Position numbers and translations under genes: made by a program | Notes under the pieces: generated by a model | What the model was told of the DNA's origin: nothing | Databases searched by the model: none | The model's input: the letters and a program-made list of their open reading frames with translations, nothing else | DNA from: Sphingopyxis solisilvae | GTDB taxonomy: Bacteria > Pseudomonadota > Alphaproteobacteria > Sphingomonadales > Sphingomonadaceae | NCBI RefSeq assembly: GCF_015475875.1 | Contig: NZ_JADKYM010000001.1 | Span: 248,001 to 312,000 of the forward strand | DNA length: 64,000 nt | Direction: 5' to 3' | Shown here: positions 46,461 to 57,559 of the stretch, piece by piece | Position numbering within the stretch: the first letter of the stretch is position 1 | How the letters are laid out: every line of letters begins with the position of its first letter

Positions 46461-46676
46461 GAAACCCCCTGGTCAGAACCGCGCCCGGCGGCGCAAGAAT
46501 ATGCGATTGTTTGCCGCAATTATCACAGCGGTAGCGGCTATCGCCAGTGCCCGTTGTGCTTTTGGTCACAAAGGCGCGAAAATCATGCCCGCGGTGCTTG
46601 CGAGGCGCGACCTGCTGGCCTAAAGCGCCCGCATAAACGGGGTGACAAACACCTCAAACCAAGACTGCGAGCTCCC

Positions 46677-47051
46677 ATGGTCGATCTGACGCAATATCTG
46701 CCGATCCTGATATTCCTGGTCATTGCGGTCGGGTTGTCGACGGCATTCGTGTTCCTGCCGATGGGCGTGGCGCGACTGACCGGTGCGCACCAGCCCGAAC
46801 CGGCGAAATTGACCGAATATGAATGCGGTTTTCCGGCGTTTGAAAATGCGCGAAGCCAGTTCGATGTCCGCTTCTATCTGGTCGCCATTCTGTTCATCAT
46901 TTTTGACCTCGAGGCGGCGTTTCTGTTCCCTTGGGCCGTCAGCCTGGGCGAGATCGGCTGGGAAGGCTGGGGGGCCATGATGGTATTCCTCGCCATTCTT
47001 ACGGTCGGGTTCATTTATGAGTGGAAGAAAGGGGCGCTGAATTGGGAATGA
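46677..47051 (+). CDS. nuoA: NADH-quinone oxidoreductase subunit A
   Basis: 124 residues, three membrane helices. [24 protein letters not shown] is the conserved loop with a cysteine. First gene of the complex I operon; its stop overlaps nuoB as ATGA. The ATG at 46677 is used. Confidence 0.95.
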   Translation: MVDLTQYLPILIFLVIAVGLSTAFVFLPMGVARLTGAHQPEPAKLTEYECGFPAFENARSQFDVRFYLVAILFIIFDLEAAFLFPWAVSLGEIGWEGWGAMMVFLAILTVGFIYEWKKGALNWE

Positions 47052-47602
47052 GCAATTCGAGCATCCTGATGCCCGGCCAGATGCCGGTCGCGCCGGGCAC
47101 GAATCCCGACCAAAGCTTTTTCGACGATCTGAACGGCGAGATCGGGGACAAGGGCTTTCTCGTCACTTCGACCGAGGATCTGTTCAACTGGGCGCGCACC
47201 GGCTCGCTGTGGTGGATGACCTTTGGCCTCGCGTGCTGCGCGGTCGAGATGATCCACGTCAACATGCCTCGGTACGACATGGAGCGCTTCGGCGTGGCGC
47301 CGCGCGCGTCCCCGCGCCAGTCCGACGTGATGATCGTCGCGGGCACGCTGTGCAACAAGATGGCCCCCGCGCTGCGCCGCGTTTACGACCAGATGTCCAA
47401 CCCGAAATATGTCATTTCAATGGGCAGCTGCGCCAATGGCGGCGGCTATTATCATTATAGCTATTCGGTGGTGCGCGGCTGCGACCGTATCGTGCCTGTG
47501 GACATCTATGTCCCCGGCTGCCCGCCGACCGCCGAAGCGTTGCTCTATGGCGTCATGCAGTTGCAGCGAAAGATTCGCCGCGTCGGAACGATTGAACGCT
47601 GA
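47048..47602 (+). CDS. nuoB: NADH-quinone oxidoreductase subunit B
   Basis: 184 residues. Carries the terminal [4Fe-4S] cluster N2 next to the quinone site, with C63, C64, C128 and C158 as ligands ([18 protein letters not shown]). Coupled to nuoA and nuoC by start/stop overlaps. Confidence 0.97.
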   Translation: MSNSSILMPGQMPVAPGTNPDQSFFDDLNGEIGDKGFLVTSTEDLFNWARTGSLWWMTFGLACCAVEMIHVNMPRYDMERFGVAPRASPRQSDVMIVAGTLCNKMAPALRRVYDQMSNPKYVISMGSCANGGGYYHYSYSVVRGCDRIVPVDIYVPGCPPTAEALLYGVMQLQRKIRRVGTIER

Positions 47603-48519
47603 TGGCCCATAATGCTCCCCTGGTGGCACCGCGCAAGACGCTGGCCGCCGAACTCAAAAAAGCAATCGGCAAAGATCTGCTCGCGCATGATTTTGCGGCC
47701 GACGAGGACAGCATCACGGTCCAACGGGACGCGATTGCAGGCGTTATGGTCAGCTTGCGCGACGGGCTAGAGTATCAGCAACTGATGGAAATCGCAGGCG
47801 TCGACTATCCTGAACGGCTCGAGCGGTTCGAGGTCGTCTATCACCTGCTCAGTGTGACGCGGAATCATCGCCTGCGCGTCCGTGTATCGACCGACGAGGC
47901 GACGCCGGTGCCGAGCATCGTGCCGGTGTGGCCCGTAGCGGGCTGGCTCGAGCGAGAAGTGTTCGACATGTACGGCGTGCTGTTCAGCGGCAATCCCGAC
48001 CTGCGCCGCATTTTGACCGATTACGGGTTCGAGGGTCACCCGCAGCGCAAGGATTTTCCGCTGACCGGCTATGTCGAGCTGCGTTATTCGGAGGAGGACA
48101 AGCGCGTCGTGCAGGAACCGGTGCGGTTGGCACAGGATTTCCGCAACTTTGACTTCCTGTCCCCGTGGGAAGGCGCCGACTATGTGCTGCCGGGCGACGA
48201 AAAGGCGGGCGGGACGGGCGAGGCGCCGGGCAAGGGCGCGCCGACGCCGATGACCGCGAAAGAGGTCAAGGCCGCCGACGACAAGACCAAGGCGCCGCCG
48301 CCGCCCACCCCGAAAACGACTGAAAAGCCTGCCGATACGGGCGCGGGTAACAAGGCGAACAAGGCAGCGGCCAAGCCGAGCAAGGATGGCGCGAAGGCTA
48401 GGGCGGACGGCGAATCCAAGACCCCCGCGACCAGGAAAGCCGAGAAGGCTGGGCCCAAGGCGAAAGCACCCGCCAAGCCGCGCGCGCCGCGCAAGCCGAA
48501 AACGGGAGGTGACGCATGA
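47602..48519 (+). CDS. nuoC: NADH-quinone oxidoreductase subunit C with basic low-complexity tail
   Basis: 305 residues, about 100 longer than usual. Residues 1-195 are normal NuoC ([37 protein letters not shown] region and the FDFLSPWEG ending). From about 196 on (48187-48516) the tail is Lys/Ala/Pro-rich with [24 protein letters not shown] and KPRAPRKPK, like histone-H1-type tails. The tail is in frame and coupled to nuoD by ATGA, so it is part of the gene. Its role is unknown. Confidence 0.95.
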   Translation: MAHNAPLVAPRKTLAAELKKAIGKDLLAHDFAADEDSITVQRDAIAGVMVSLRDGLEYQQLMEIAGVDYPERLERFEVVYHLLSVTRNHRLRVRVSTDEATPVPSIVPVWPVAGWLEREVFDMYGVLFSGNPDLRRILTDYGFEGHPQRKDFPLTGYVELRYSEEDKRVVQEPVRLAQDFRNFDFLSPWEGADYVLPGDEKAGGTGEAPGKGAPTPMTAKEVKAADDKTKAPPPPTPKTTEKPADTGAGNKANKAAAKPSKDGAKARADGESKTPATRKAEKAGPKAKAPAKPRAPRKPKTGGDA

Positions 48520-49772
48520 CCGACGCTCCTCAGGTCAAGCACCACGGCAGCGACATGTTCGAGGGCTATCCGGTCGATACCGCGAACACCGCGGGCGACC
48601 AGGCCGTGACCAATTACACGATCAACTTCGGCCCGCAGCACCCCGCGGCGCACGGCGTGCTGCGCATGGTGATGGAGCTCGACGGCGAGATCATCGAGCG
48701 CGTCGATCCGCACGTCGGGCTGCTCCACCGCGGCACCGAGAAACTGATCGAGCATAAGACCTATTTGCAGGCTTTGCCCTATTTCGACCGGCTCGACTAT
48801 TGTTCGCCGCTCGGCATGGAGCACAGCTATGTGCTGGCGATCGAGAAACTGCTCGATCTGGAGGTTCCGGACCGCGGGCAGTATCTGCGCGTGTTGTTTG
48901 CCGAACTGACGCGCATCTGCAACCATATGCTCAACATCGGCGCGCACGTCATGGACGTTGGCGCAATGACACCCAACCTGTGGGTGTTCGAGTTGCGCGA
49001 GGATTGCCTCAACTTCTTTGAGCGCGCGTCGGGCGCGCGGATGCACTCGGCCTATTTCCGCCCCGGTGGCGTCCATCAGGACGTCCCCGAAAAGCTGCTC
49101 GTCGATATCGGCGAATGGTGCGAAACGCGCCTGCCCAGGCTGTTTGGCGATGCGATGAGCCTGGTCGTCGACAACCGTATCTTCAAGCAGCGCAATGTCG
49201 ATATCGCGACGGTCAGCAAGGAGGATACGCTGGCATGGGGCTTCTCGGGCCCGATGATCCGCGGTGCCGGCATTCCCTGGGATTTGCGGAAGTCGCAGCC
49301 CTACGATGCCTACGCAAAGATGGATTTCGAGATTCCGGTGGGGACGCGCGGCGACTGTTACGACCGCTTCATGGTCCGCGTTCAGGAAGTGTACCAGTCG
49401 GCGAAGATCATCTTGCAGTGCATCAATCAGATGCCCACCGGCCCGGTCGCGAGCCTCGACCGCAAGGTCGTGCCGCCGAAGCGCGGCGAGATGAAGCAGT
49501 CGATGGAATCGCTGATCCATCACTTCAAGCTTTATACCGAGGGCTTCCACGTCCCCGCGGGCGAAGTCTATGTCGCGACCGAAAGCCCCAAGGGCGAGTT
49601 CGGGGTCTATCTGGTGAGCGACGGCACCAACAAGCCGTATCGCTGCAAGATCCGCCCGACGGCGTTTTCGCACCTGCAGGCGATGGATTTCATGTGCAAG
49701 GGTCACATGCTCGCGGACACCACTGCGATCATCGGCGCGATCGACGTCGTGTTCGGGGAGTGTGATCGGTGA
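48516..49772 (+). CDS. nuoD: NADH-quinone oxidoreductase subunit D
   Basis: 418 residues. The 49-kDa subunit forming the quinone pocket with Nuo[40 protein letters not shown]-like [14 protein letters not shown] and the terminal VFGECDR are present. Normal length. A small extra gene overlaps its stop. Confidence 0.97.
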   Translation: MTDAPQVKHHGSDMFEGYPVDTANTAGDQAVTNYTINFGPQHPAAHGVLRMVMELDGEIIERVDPHVGLLHRGTEKLIEHKTYLQALPYFDRLDYCSPLGMEHSYVLAIEKLLDLEVPDRGQYLRVLFAELTRICNHMLNIGAHVMDVGAMTPNLWVFELREDCLNFFERASGARMHSAYFRPGGVHQDVPEKLLVDIGEWCETRLPRLFGDAMSLVVDNRIFKQRNVDIATVSKEDTLAWGFSGPMIRGAGIPWDLRKSQPYDAYAKMDFEIPVGTRGDCYDRFMVRVQEVYQSAKIILQCINQMPTGPVASLDRKVVPPKRGEMKQSMESLIHHFKLYTEGFHVPAGEVYVATESPKGEFGVYLVSDGTNKPYRCKIRPTAFSHLQAMDFMCKGHMLADTTAIIGAIDVVFGECDR

Positions 49773-50119
49773 GTGTCGCTCTGCTCTTGGCAGCTATGGT
49801 GTCGCAAGGCTCAACTGATGCGCCGATCACCGCGGAAACCACAGCGCGCAAGTTCGTGGCCGCCGTGACGCGTGGAATCGACCCGGTCGGCGCGGGTATT
49901 GTTCCGTCGCTGACGGCAGAACAGTCGGAGCAGCTAAAGGCGCTTCAACCGTGCAAGTTCAGCCTGCTTGGAACGAGCACAAAACAGCGCGCGCGTATCC
50001 TTTGGCAATGCGCAGCCGGGCGCGACGAAAAAGCCTGGATGACTCAACTTACTTTTGTAGATGCGGCAATTACCTCGGTCGAGATCGAACCGTTGGTAAA
50101 GCGCCCGGTGGCACGGTGA
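49769..50119 (+). CDS. Small exported protein inserted between nuoD and nuoE
   Basis: 116 residues. GTG 49769 overlaps the nuoD stop as GTGA, and its stop lies 3 bases before nuoE, so it is fully embedded in the operon. A short hydrophobic N-terminus (about 2-12) suggests export. Two cysteines (about 62 and 80) could form a disulfide. No family recognised. It is not a known complex I subunit. Confidence 0.6.
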   Translation: MSVALLLAAMVSQGSTDAPITAETTARKFVAAVTRGIDPVGAGIVPSLTAEQSEQLKALQPCKFSLLGTSTKQRARILWQCAAGRDEKAWMTQLTFVDAAITSVEIEPLVKRPVAR

Positions 50120-50122
50120 TCA

Positions 50123-50791
50123 ATGGCTGACGCACCCCAAATTCCCGACGAAGCCGAAACCCGCGCGCGCTGGGGCGCTTTTGCGTGGACGGCGGAAAAT
50201 GCCGAAAAGGCGAAGGCCGTCATCGCGCGCTACCCCGCGGGGCGCCAGCGTTCGGCGGTGATGCCGCTGCTCGACCTCGCGCAGCGCCAGGTCGGCGCCG
50301 AGACGCAGACGCAGGGCTGGCTGCCCGTGCCGGTGATCGAATATGTCGCGGCGCAGCTCGATATGCCGTTCATCCGCGCCTATGAGGTCGCGACCTTCTA
50401 TACCATGTATAATCTCGCGCCGGTTGGCCGCTATCATGTTCAGGTCTGCGGGACGACGCCGTGCCTGCTGCGCGGGTCGGACGATGTGATGGCCGCGTGC
50501 AAGAACCGCGGCATGATGAAGGGCAAGACCACCCCCGACGGCCTGTTCACGCTGACCGAGGTCGAGTGCATGGGCACCTGCACCAACGCACCGATGGTCC
50601 AGATCAACGACGATAATTACGAAGATCTCGATTTCGACAGCATGTCGCGCATTCTCGACGACCTCGCGGCGGGCAAGCAGCCCAAGACCGGCACGCAGAA
50701 CCCGCAGCGCCACACGAGCGAGCCCGAGGGCGGGCCGACGACGCTGAAAGAGATGGTCAAGGCCAACCACGACTACAGGAGCGAATGGTGA
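50123..50791 (+). CDS. nuoE: NADH-quinone oxidoreductase subunit E
   Basis: 222 residues. The [2Fe-2S] cluster N1a ligands are C109, C114, C149 and C153. [13 protein letters not shown] and [22 protein letters not shown] are typical. A polar C-terminal extension of about 45 residues is common in alphaproteobacteria. Confidence 0.96.
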   Translation: MADAPQIPDEAETRARWGAFAWTAENAEKAKAVIARYPAGRQRSAVMPLLDLAQRQVGAETQTQGWLPVPVIEYVAAQLDMPFIRAYEVATFYTMYNLAPVGRYHVQVCGTTPCLLRGSDDVMAACKNRGMMKGKTTPDGLFTLTEVECMGTCTNAPMVQINDDNYEDLDFDSMSRILDDLAAGKQPKTGTQNPQRHTSEPEGGPTTLKEMVKANHDYRSEW

Positions 50792-50948
50792 TGGGCGCTC
50801 TGAACATCCTCCCCGCTTGCGGGGAGGGGGACCGCGCGAAGCGTGGTGGAGGGGGGCTGCGGCCTCACGCGACGACGGCGGGCCACGACAGCCCCCTCCG
50901 TCAGCCGCTGCGCGTCTGCCACCTACCCATGAATGGGGAGGATTTGGC

Positions 50949-50952
<4 letters not shown>
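50791..50952 (+). repeat. Palindromic repeat inside a coupling frame, nuoE/nuoF
   Basis: Contains CCTCCCCGC-TT-GCGGGGAGG (50808-50827) and related inverted segments to the CCCAT/ATGGGG pair near 50936. A 53-codon frame runs through it without a stop: its ATG (50791) overlaps the nuoE TGA and its TGA (50950-50952) overlaps the nuoF ATG (50949). The predicted peptide ([20 protein letters not shown]...) resembles no domain. Confidence 0.7.
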
Positions 50953-52237
<1,285 letters not shown>

Positions 52238-52241
<4 letters not shown>

Positions 52242-52867
52242 GCAAAACTAACGCCGTCATATTGCTGTTGGGCGCCGCGGTCGGCATTTCCAGTCCGGCG
52301 GCCGCGCAATTCGACCATCCACCCGAGATGCGGAAGGGCGGATCGGTCGACCGCAAATTTATGTCCACCGCCAGATGTTTGGTCGATGGCCAACCGTCGC
52401 GAGCGGAGCAATTGTTGACCGCCGAGCCGGGCAGTGAGGCGGAGGGCAAAGCACTCCTTGAAATAGTCCGCGCAGCGCCTTTTTGCGCTGAGGACAGAAG
52501 TATGACGCGCGCGCCGACCACTACATGGCGCGGCGCGATAGCTGAGGCCGCCTATATTCGCGGCTCTGATCGAGCGCGGCCCTCATCGATCTCGCTAGCA
52601 AGCGGCCGACCTGATTGGCTTGCCTCGCCGGGTGCCACACTCTTCGCGGTTGCCCAATGTGCCGTCGAACGTGCGCCCATCGAGGCGGATCGGCTGATTC
52701 GGACAAAATGGCGGTCAGCGGAGGAAGCACGCGCAGTTGGTGATTTGCTCCCCACGCTGCGCGCCTGTGGCAACGGCGCCAAGGCGAATTTCGACCGGGT
52801 GTCAATTCGCGGCACGATCGCCGAGGGGCTTGTTCGAGCGCAGGGCGCCGCCGAGGGAAATAAGTAA
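52238..52867 (+). CDS. Exported protein of unknown function inserted between nuoF and nuoG
   Basis: 209 residues. GTG 52238 overlaps the nuoF stop as GTGA with GGAGGCGGCGG before it, and its TAA directly abuts the nuoG ATG. Signal peptide about 1-24 ([13 protein letters not shown]). The mature part has four or more cysteines (about residues 47, 83, 143, 182) and reads as a globular periplasmic domain; no family recognised. Codon use looks less GC-extreme than the nuo genes. Confidence 0.65.
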
Positions 52868-54880
52868 ATGCCTAAAGTCACCGTAGATGGCGTAGAACTC
52901 GACGTCCCGCAGGGCGCCACCGTCCTGCAGGCGTGCGAGCTGGCGGGGAAGGAAATTCCGCGCTTCTGCTATCATGAGCGCCTGAGCATCGCGGGCAATT
53001 GTCGCATGTGCCTGGTCGAAGTCGCGCCCGGCCCGCCGAAGCCGCAGGCGTCGTGCGCGCTGCCGACCGCCGAGGGGCAGATCATCAAGACCGACAGCCC
53101 GATGGTGAAGAAGGCGCGCGAGGGGGTGATGGAGTTCCTGCTCATCAACCACCCGCTCGACTGCCCGATTTGCGACCAGGGCGGCGAATGCGATCTGCAG
53201 GACCAGAGCATCGCCTATGGCCGCGGCGCGACGCGCTATGACGAGAATAAGCGCGCGGTGACCGAAAAATATATGGGTCCGATCGTCAAGACCGTGATGA
53301 CCCGCTGCATTCAGTGCACGCGCTGCGTCCGCTTTGCGGAGGAAGTCGCGGGCGTGGAGGACATTGGCGCGATCTATCGCGGCGAAAATATGCAGATTAC
53401 CAGCTACCTCGAACATGCGGTCGCGAGCGAGCTGTCGGGCAATATCGTCGACCTGTGCCCGGTCGGCGCGCTGACGAGCAAACCCTATGCGTTTGAAGCG
53501 CGGCCGTGGGAACTGACCAAGACGCTGGGCATCGACATGATGGACGCGGTCGGCACCAACGTCCGCATCGACGCGCGCGGGCGGCAGGTGCTGCGCGTGT
53601 TGCCGCGGATCAACGACGATGTGAACGAGGAATGGGTGAGCGACAAGACGCGCCATCATGTCGACGGCCTGACCCGCCGCCGCCTCGACCGGCCCTATGT
53701 CCGCAAGGGCGGCCAGATGGTCGAAGCGACGTGGGCCGAAGCGTTCGAGGCGATCAAGGCGGTGCACGCGGGCTCGTCGGTCGCGGCGATCGCGGGCGAC
53801 CTGGTCGATTGCGAGACGATGTTCGCGGCCAAGGCGCTGGTGACCGCGCTCGGCGGCAATCTGCTCGAAGGGCGCCAGACCGGGCTCGACTATGACGTCA
53901 CCAGCCTGTCGGCGGTCAATTTCAACACGACGATCGCCGAGGCCGAAAATGCCGATGTGATCCTGCTCGTCGGCACGAACCTGCGCTGGGAAGCGCCGCT
54001 CATCAACACGCGCGTCCGCAAGGCGGTGTGGAAAAAGGGCGCAAAGGTCTTCGCCATCGGCCCCGAAACCGACCTCACCTACAAGACCGAGTGGCTGGGT
54101 GACGACGCCGCGCTTGTCGCGAAGCTGCCGAAGCATGTCACCGATGCGCTGAAAGGCGCCGAGCGGCCGATGTTGATCTTCGGCGGTGGCGCCTTGTCGG
54201 TGCCCGGCGTCCACGGCGCGGGGCTCGTGCTCGCCAAGGCGGTGAGCGCGGTCAAGGACGGTTGGAACGGCTTCAACGTCGTGCATTTCTCGGCGGCGCG
54301 CATGGGATCGCTGATGCTCGGTTACGGGCTGCCCGGCGGGATCAAGGATGTGATCGCGGCGAAACCGAAGCTCGCTTTCTTCCTCGGCGCCGACGAGGTC
54401 GATTTTGCGGCTTTCGCAAAGACGTTCAAAGTCTATGTCGGCCATCATGGCGACAAGGGCGCGCATGCCGCCGACGTCATCCTGCCCGCCGCAGCGTGGA
54501 CTGAAAAAGACTTTACCACGGTCAACACCGAGGGCCGCGTCCAGCGGAGCGAGAAGGCGGTGTTCGCGCCCGGCGACGCGCGCGAAGACTGGAGTATTTT
54601 CCGCGCGCTAGCCGATGCACTTGGCGTGTCGGTGGGCTTCGACAGCTTCGACGACTGCCGCGCGGCGATGATCGCGGCGGTGCCCGCCTTGGGTATCGAA
54701 GGTCTCGCCGATTATGGCTGGTCGGTGCCCAAGCTGCCCGCGAAGCCCGAGGCGCGCGCGATCCCGTCGCCGATCAAGGATTTCTACCTCACCAACGCCA
54801 TCTGCCGCGCGTCGCCGACGATGCAGCGCTGCTCGGAAGAGTTGGTGCATGGTGTGGATTTTGCGGAGGCGGCGGAATGA
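52868..54880 (+). CDS. nuoG: NADH-quinone oxidoreductase subunit G
   Basis: 670 residues. N-terminal ferredoxin-like [2Fe-2S] with C34, C45, C48 and C63, then HPLDCPICDQGGECDLQD and RCIQCTRCVRF for the [4Fe-4S] centres, and a molybdopterin-oxidoreductase-like C-terminal half without cofactor. Length is normal for alphaproteobacteria. A repeat-bearing frame overlaps its stop. Confidence 0.96.
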   Translation: MPKVTVDGVELDVPQGATVLQACELAGKEIPRFCYHERLSIAGNCRMCLVEVAPGPPKPQASCALPTAEGQIIKTDSPMVKKAREGVMEFLLINHPLDCPICDQGGECDLQDQSIAYGRGATRYDENKRAVTEKYMGPIVKTVMTRCIQCTRCVRFAEEVAGVEDIGAIYRGENMQITSYLEHAVASELSGNIVDLCPVGALTSKPYAFEARPWELTKTLGIDMMDAVGTNVRIDARGRQVLRVLPRINDDVNEEWVSDKTRHHVDGLTRRRLDRPYVRKGGQMVEATWAEAFEAIKAVHAGSSVAAIAGDLVDCETMFAAKALVTALGGNLLEGRQTGLDYDVTSLSAVNFNTTIAEAENADVILLVGTNLRWEAPLINTRVRKAVWKKGAKVFAIGPETDLTYKTEWLGDDAALVAKLPKHVTDALKGAERPMLIFGGGALSVPGVHGAGLVLAKAVSAVKDGWNGFNVVHFSAARMGSLMLGYGLPGGIKDVIAAKPKLAFFLGADEVDFAAFAKTFKVYVGHHGDKGAHAADVILPAAAWTEKDFTTVNTEGRVQRSEKAVFAPGDAREDWSIFRALADALGVSVGFDSFDDCRAAMIAAVPALGIEGLADYGWSVPKLPAKPEARAIPSPIKDFYLTNAICRASPTMQRCSEELVHGVDFAEAAE

Positions 54881-55104
54881 CCGCGGCTACATCTTTAAGC
54901 CCTTCTCCCCTTGCGGGAGAAGGATACGGAGCCTTGCCGCTGCGAGCGGCTAGGCGCAGTTGGATGAGGGGTAGCGCGCCGCAGGCGCGGGCGGTCGCGG
55001 CGCGACCGCATACCCCTCACCCAGCTTCGCCTAGGCGGCCGAGCCGCCAAGTCTTCGCAACCCTCTCCCACAAGGGGAGAGGGGAAAGGGTTGCGTTCCG
55101 ATGA
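54877..55104 (+). repeat. Palindromic repeat inside a coupling frame, nuoG/nuoH
   Basis: Hairpin CCTTCTCCC/CGGGAGAAGG (54901-54923) near the left end and CCCTCTCCC/GGGGAGAGGGG (55061-55084) near the right, with GC-rich inverted segments between (e.g. GCGGTCGCGGCGCGACCGC near 54989-55008). A 75-codon open frame spans it: its ATG (54877) overlaps the nuoG TGA as ATGA and its TGA (55102-55104) overlaps the nuoH ATG (55101) as ATGA. Confidence 0.75.
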
Positions 55105-56144
55105 CTGAATTCTTCCAATCGCTCGGCATGTCCTACGAATGGGCGTGGGGCGTCGCGACCGTCGCGGGCATCCTCCTCATCGCGCTGCCGCTGATGCTTG
55201 CGGTCGCGATGATCATTTATGCCGACCGCAAGATCTGGGCGGCCATCGCGCTGCGTCGCGGGCCGAACGTCGTCGGTCCCTTCGGGCTGCTTCAATCGTT
55301 CGCTGACGGCCTCAAGGTGTTCCTGCAGGAAACGATCATCCCGACCGGCGCGAACCGCGGGCTGTTCCTGATCGCGCCGATCATCACGTTCACCGTCGCG
55401 CTGATGGCGTGGGCGGTGATCCCGTTCAATTCGGGCGCGGTGCTCGCCGACATCAATGTGGGGCTTCTCTACATCCTCGCGGTGTCGTCGCTTGGCGTTT
55501 ACGGCGTCGTGCTGTCGGGCTGGGCATCGAACTCGAAATATCCTTTCTTTTCGGCGATGCGCGCCGCGGCGCAGATGATTTCCTATGAAGTCTCGATCGG
55601 TTTCATCCTGGTTTGCGTCGTGCTTTACGCCGACAGCTTCAACTTGAACGAGATTATCAAGGCGCAGCAGGGACACGGGCTGGGAATCGTCAACGCCTTT
55701 GGCTTTAATTTGCTGCTGTTTCCCATCGCGGTGATCTTCCTGATCGCCAGCCTCGCCGAAACCGCGCGCGCGCCGTTCGACTTGACCGAGGCCGAAAGCG
55801 AGCTCGTCGCAGGGTATCAGACCGAATATAGTTCGATGGCCTTCGCGCTCTTCTGGCTCGGTGAATATGCGAACGTCCTGCTGATGGCGACGCTGAACGC
55901 CATCCTGTTCTGGGGGGGCTGGCTGCCGCCGATCGACTGGGCACCGCTCTATGCCGTGCCGGGCATCGTCTGGCTGTTCGCGAAGATCCTGTTTTTCTTC
56001 TTCGTGTTCAGCTGGGTCAAGGCAACCGTTCCGCGCTACCGCTACGACCAGTTGATGCGGCTGGGCTGGAAAATCTTCCTGCCGATCTCGCTGATCTGGA
56101 TCTTCCTGATTTCCGGCTGGCTGATGCTGACGAGGTATTCATGA
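55101..56144 (+). CDS. nuoH: NADH-quinone oxidoreductase subunit H
   Basis: 347 residues, about eight membrane helices. Joins the arm to the membrane part and shapes the quinone channel. [41 protein letters not shown] and [20 protein letters not shown] are diagnostic. Overlaps nuoI by 4 bases. Confidence 0.97.
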   Translation: MTEFFQSLGMSYEWAWGVATVAGILLIALPLMLAVAMIIYADRKIWAAIALRRGPNVVGPFGLLQSFADGLKVFLQETIIPTGANRGLFLIAPIITFTVALMAWAVIPFNSGAVLADINVGLLYILAVSSLGVYGVVLSGWASNSKYPFFSAMRAAAQMISYEVSIGFILVCVVLYADSFNLNEIIKAQQGHGLGIVNAFGFNLLLFPIAVIFLIASLAETARAPFDLTEAESELVAGYQTEYSSMAFALFWLGEYANVLLMATLNAILFWGGWLPPIDWAPLYAVPGIVWLFAKILFFFFVFSWVKATVPRYRYDQLMRLGWKIFLPISLIWIFLISGWLMLTRYS

Positions 56145-56629
56145 GTTACTTAGGTCATCTCGTCAAAAGCTTCACCTTGTGGGAGTTTGTGAAGGCGCAC
56201 GCCCTCACGCTCAAATATTTCTTCAAGCCGAAGGCGACGATCAACTATCCGTTCGAGAAGAACCCGCTGAGCCCGCGCTTCCGCGGCGAGCATGCGCTGC
56301 GCCGTTATCCGAACGGCGAGGAGCGCTGCATCGCGTGCAAGCTGTGCGAAGCGGTGTGCCCGGCGCAGGCGATCACGATCGAGGCCGAGCCGCGCGACGA
56401 CGGCAGCCGCCGCACGACGCGCTACGACATCGACATGACAAAGTGCATCTATTGCGGCTTCTGTCAGGAAGCATGCCCGGTCGATGCGATCGTCGAGGGA
56501 CCGAACTTCGAATTCGCGACCGAAACGCGCGAAGAATTGCTTTATGACAAGGCCAAGCTGCTCGCCAATGGCGACAAATGGGAACGCGCGATTGCGGCCA
56601 ACCTTGCCGCCGACGCGCCCTATCGATAA
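56141..56629 (+). CDS. nuoI: NADH-quinone oxidoreductase subunit I
   Basis: 162 residues. Two [4Fe-4S] clusters (N6a, N6b): [16 protein letters not shown] and [33 protein letters not shown] precedes the first. Coupled to nuoH; 12 bases to nuoJ. Confidence 0.97.
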   Translation: MSYLGHLVKSFTLWEFVKAHALTLKYFFKPKATINYPFEKNPLSPRFRGEHALRRYPNGEERCIACKLCEAVCPAQAITIEAEPRDDGSRRTTRYDIDMTKCIYCGFCQEACPVDAIVEGPNFEFATETREELLYDKAKLLANGDKWERAIAANLAADAPYR

Positions 56630-56641
56630 GGGCGCGCGCAG

Positions 56642-57253
56642 ATGATCCAGCTTATCGCCTTTTACCTGTTCGCGACCATCGTCATCGCCTCTGCGGCGAT
56701 GGTGATTTTCGCTCGCAACCCCGTCCACAGCGTCATGTGGCTGATCCTCGCCTTCTTCAACGCGGCGGGGCTGATGCTGCTCGCGGGGGCCGAGTTCATC
56801 GCGATGCTGCTCGTCATCGTTTATGTCGGTGCAGTCGCGGTGCTGTTCCTGTTCGTCGTGATGATGCTGAACATCGATTTTGCCGAATTGCGCGCCGGAT
56901 TTGTGCGCTACCTGCCGCTGGGCGCGCTGGTCGCGATCATTTTGGCGGCCGAACTGATCTTTGCGGTGGGCGCCTGGAATGCGGGCGGGGTCGATCTGGC
57001 CGTGCGGGCGGCGCCGGTGGTGACCGACAAGAGCAATATCGAGCAGCTCGGTGAATTGCTCTACACCAAATATATCTTTCTGTTCGAGGCCGCCGGCATC
57101 GTTCTGCTTGTCGCAATGATCGGTGCCATTGTGCTGACGCATCGCGAACGCGGCGGTGTGCGTGTCCAGAATGTTTCGGCACAGACCCGGCGGCGTCCGG
57201 GCGATGCGACGCGTCTGGTCGATCCGGGCAGCGGGCAGGGGGTTGAACTGTGA
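56642..57253 (+). CDS. nuoJ: NADH-quinone oxidoreductase subunit J
   Basis: 203 residues, five membrane helices. [19 protein letters not shown] and [26 protein letters not shown] carry the pi-bulge helix region. Basic C-terminal tail after RTHRERGG-like THRERGGVR. Overlaps nuoK (GTGA-type). Confidence 0.95.
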   Translation: MIQLIAFYLFATIVIASAAMVIFARNPVHSVMWLILAFFNAAGLMLLAGAEFIAMLLVIVYVGAVAVLFLFVVMMLNIDFAELRAGFVRYLPLGALVAIILAAELIFAVGAWNAGGVDLAVRAAPVVTDKSNIEQLGELLYTKYIFLFEAAGIVLLVAMIGAIVLTHRERGGVRVQNVSAQTRRRPGDATRLVDPGSGQGVEL

Positions 57254-57555
57254 TTTCGGTCGGCCATTATCTCGCCGTTTCGGCGGTGCTGTTCACGCTC
57301 GGCGTGCTCGGCATCTTCATCAACCGCAAGAATATCATCGTCATCCTGATGGCGATCGAACTCATTCTGCTCGCGGTGAACATCAACCTCGTCGCGTTCA
57401 GCGCTGCGCTGAACGATCTGGTCGGTCAGGTTTTTTCGATGTTCGTGCTCACCGTCGCGGCGGGCGAGGCCGCGATCGGGCTCGCCATTCTTGTGATCTA
57501 TTTCCGCGGCCGCGGCACCATTGCGGTCGATGACGCCAACCGGATGAAGGGGTAA
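57250..57555 (+). CDS. nuoK: NADH-quinone oxidoreductase subunit K
   Basis: 101 residues, three helices with the proton-path glutamates ([15 protein letters not shown] and GEAAIGLAI). GTG start overlapping nuoJ. Normal length. Confidence 0.96.
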   Translation: MISVGHYLAVSAVLFTLGVLGIFINRKNIIVILMAIELILLAVNINLVAFSAALNDLVGQVFSMFVLTVAAGEAAIGLAILVIYFRGRGTIAVDDANRMKG

Positions 57556-57559
57556 GCCG

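Noticed and set aside
46501-46623. 40-codon plus-strand frame with a signal-like start before nuoA.
   Set aside because: No ribosome site, very short, and the opposite strand is equally open; likely chance.
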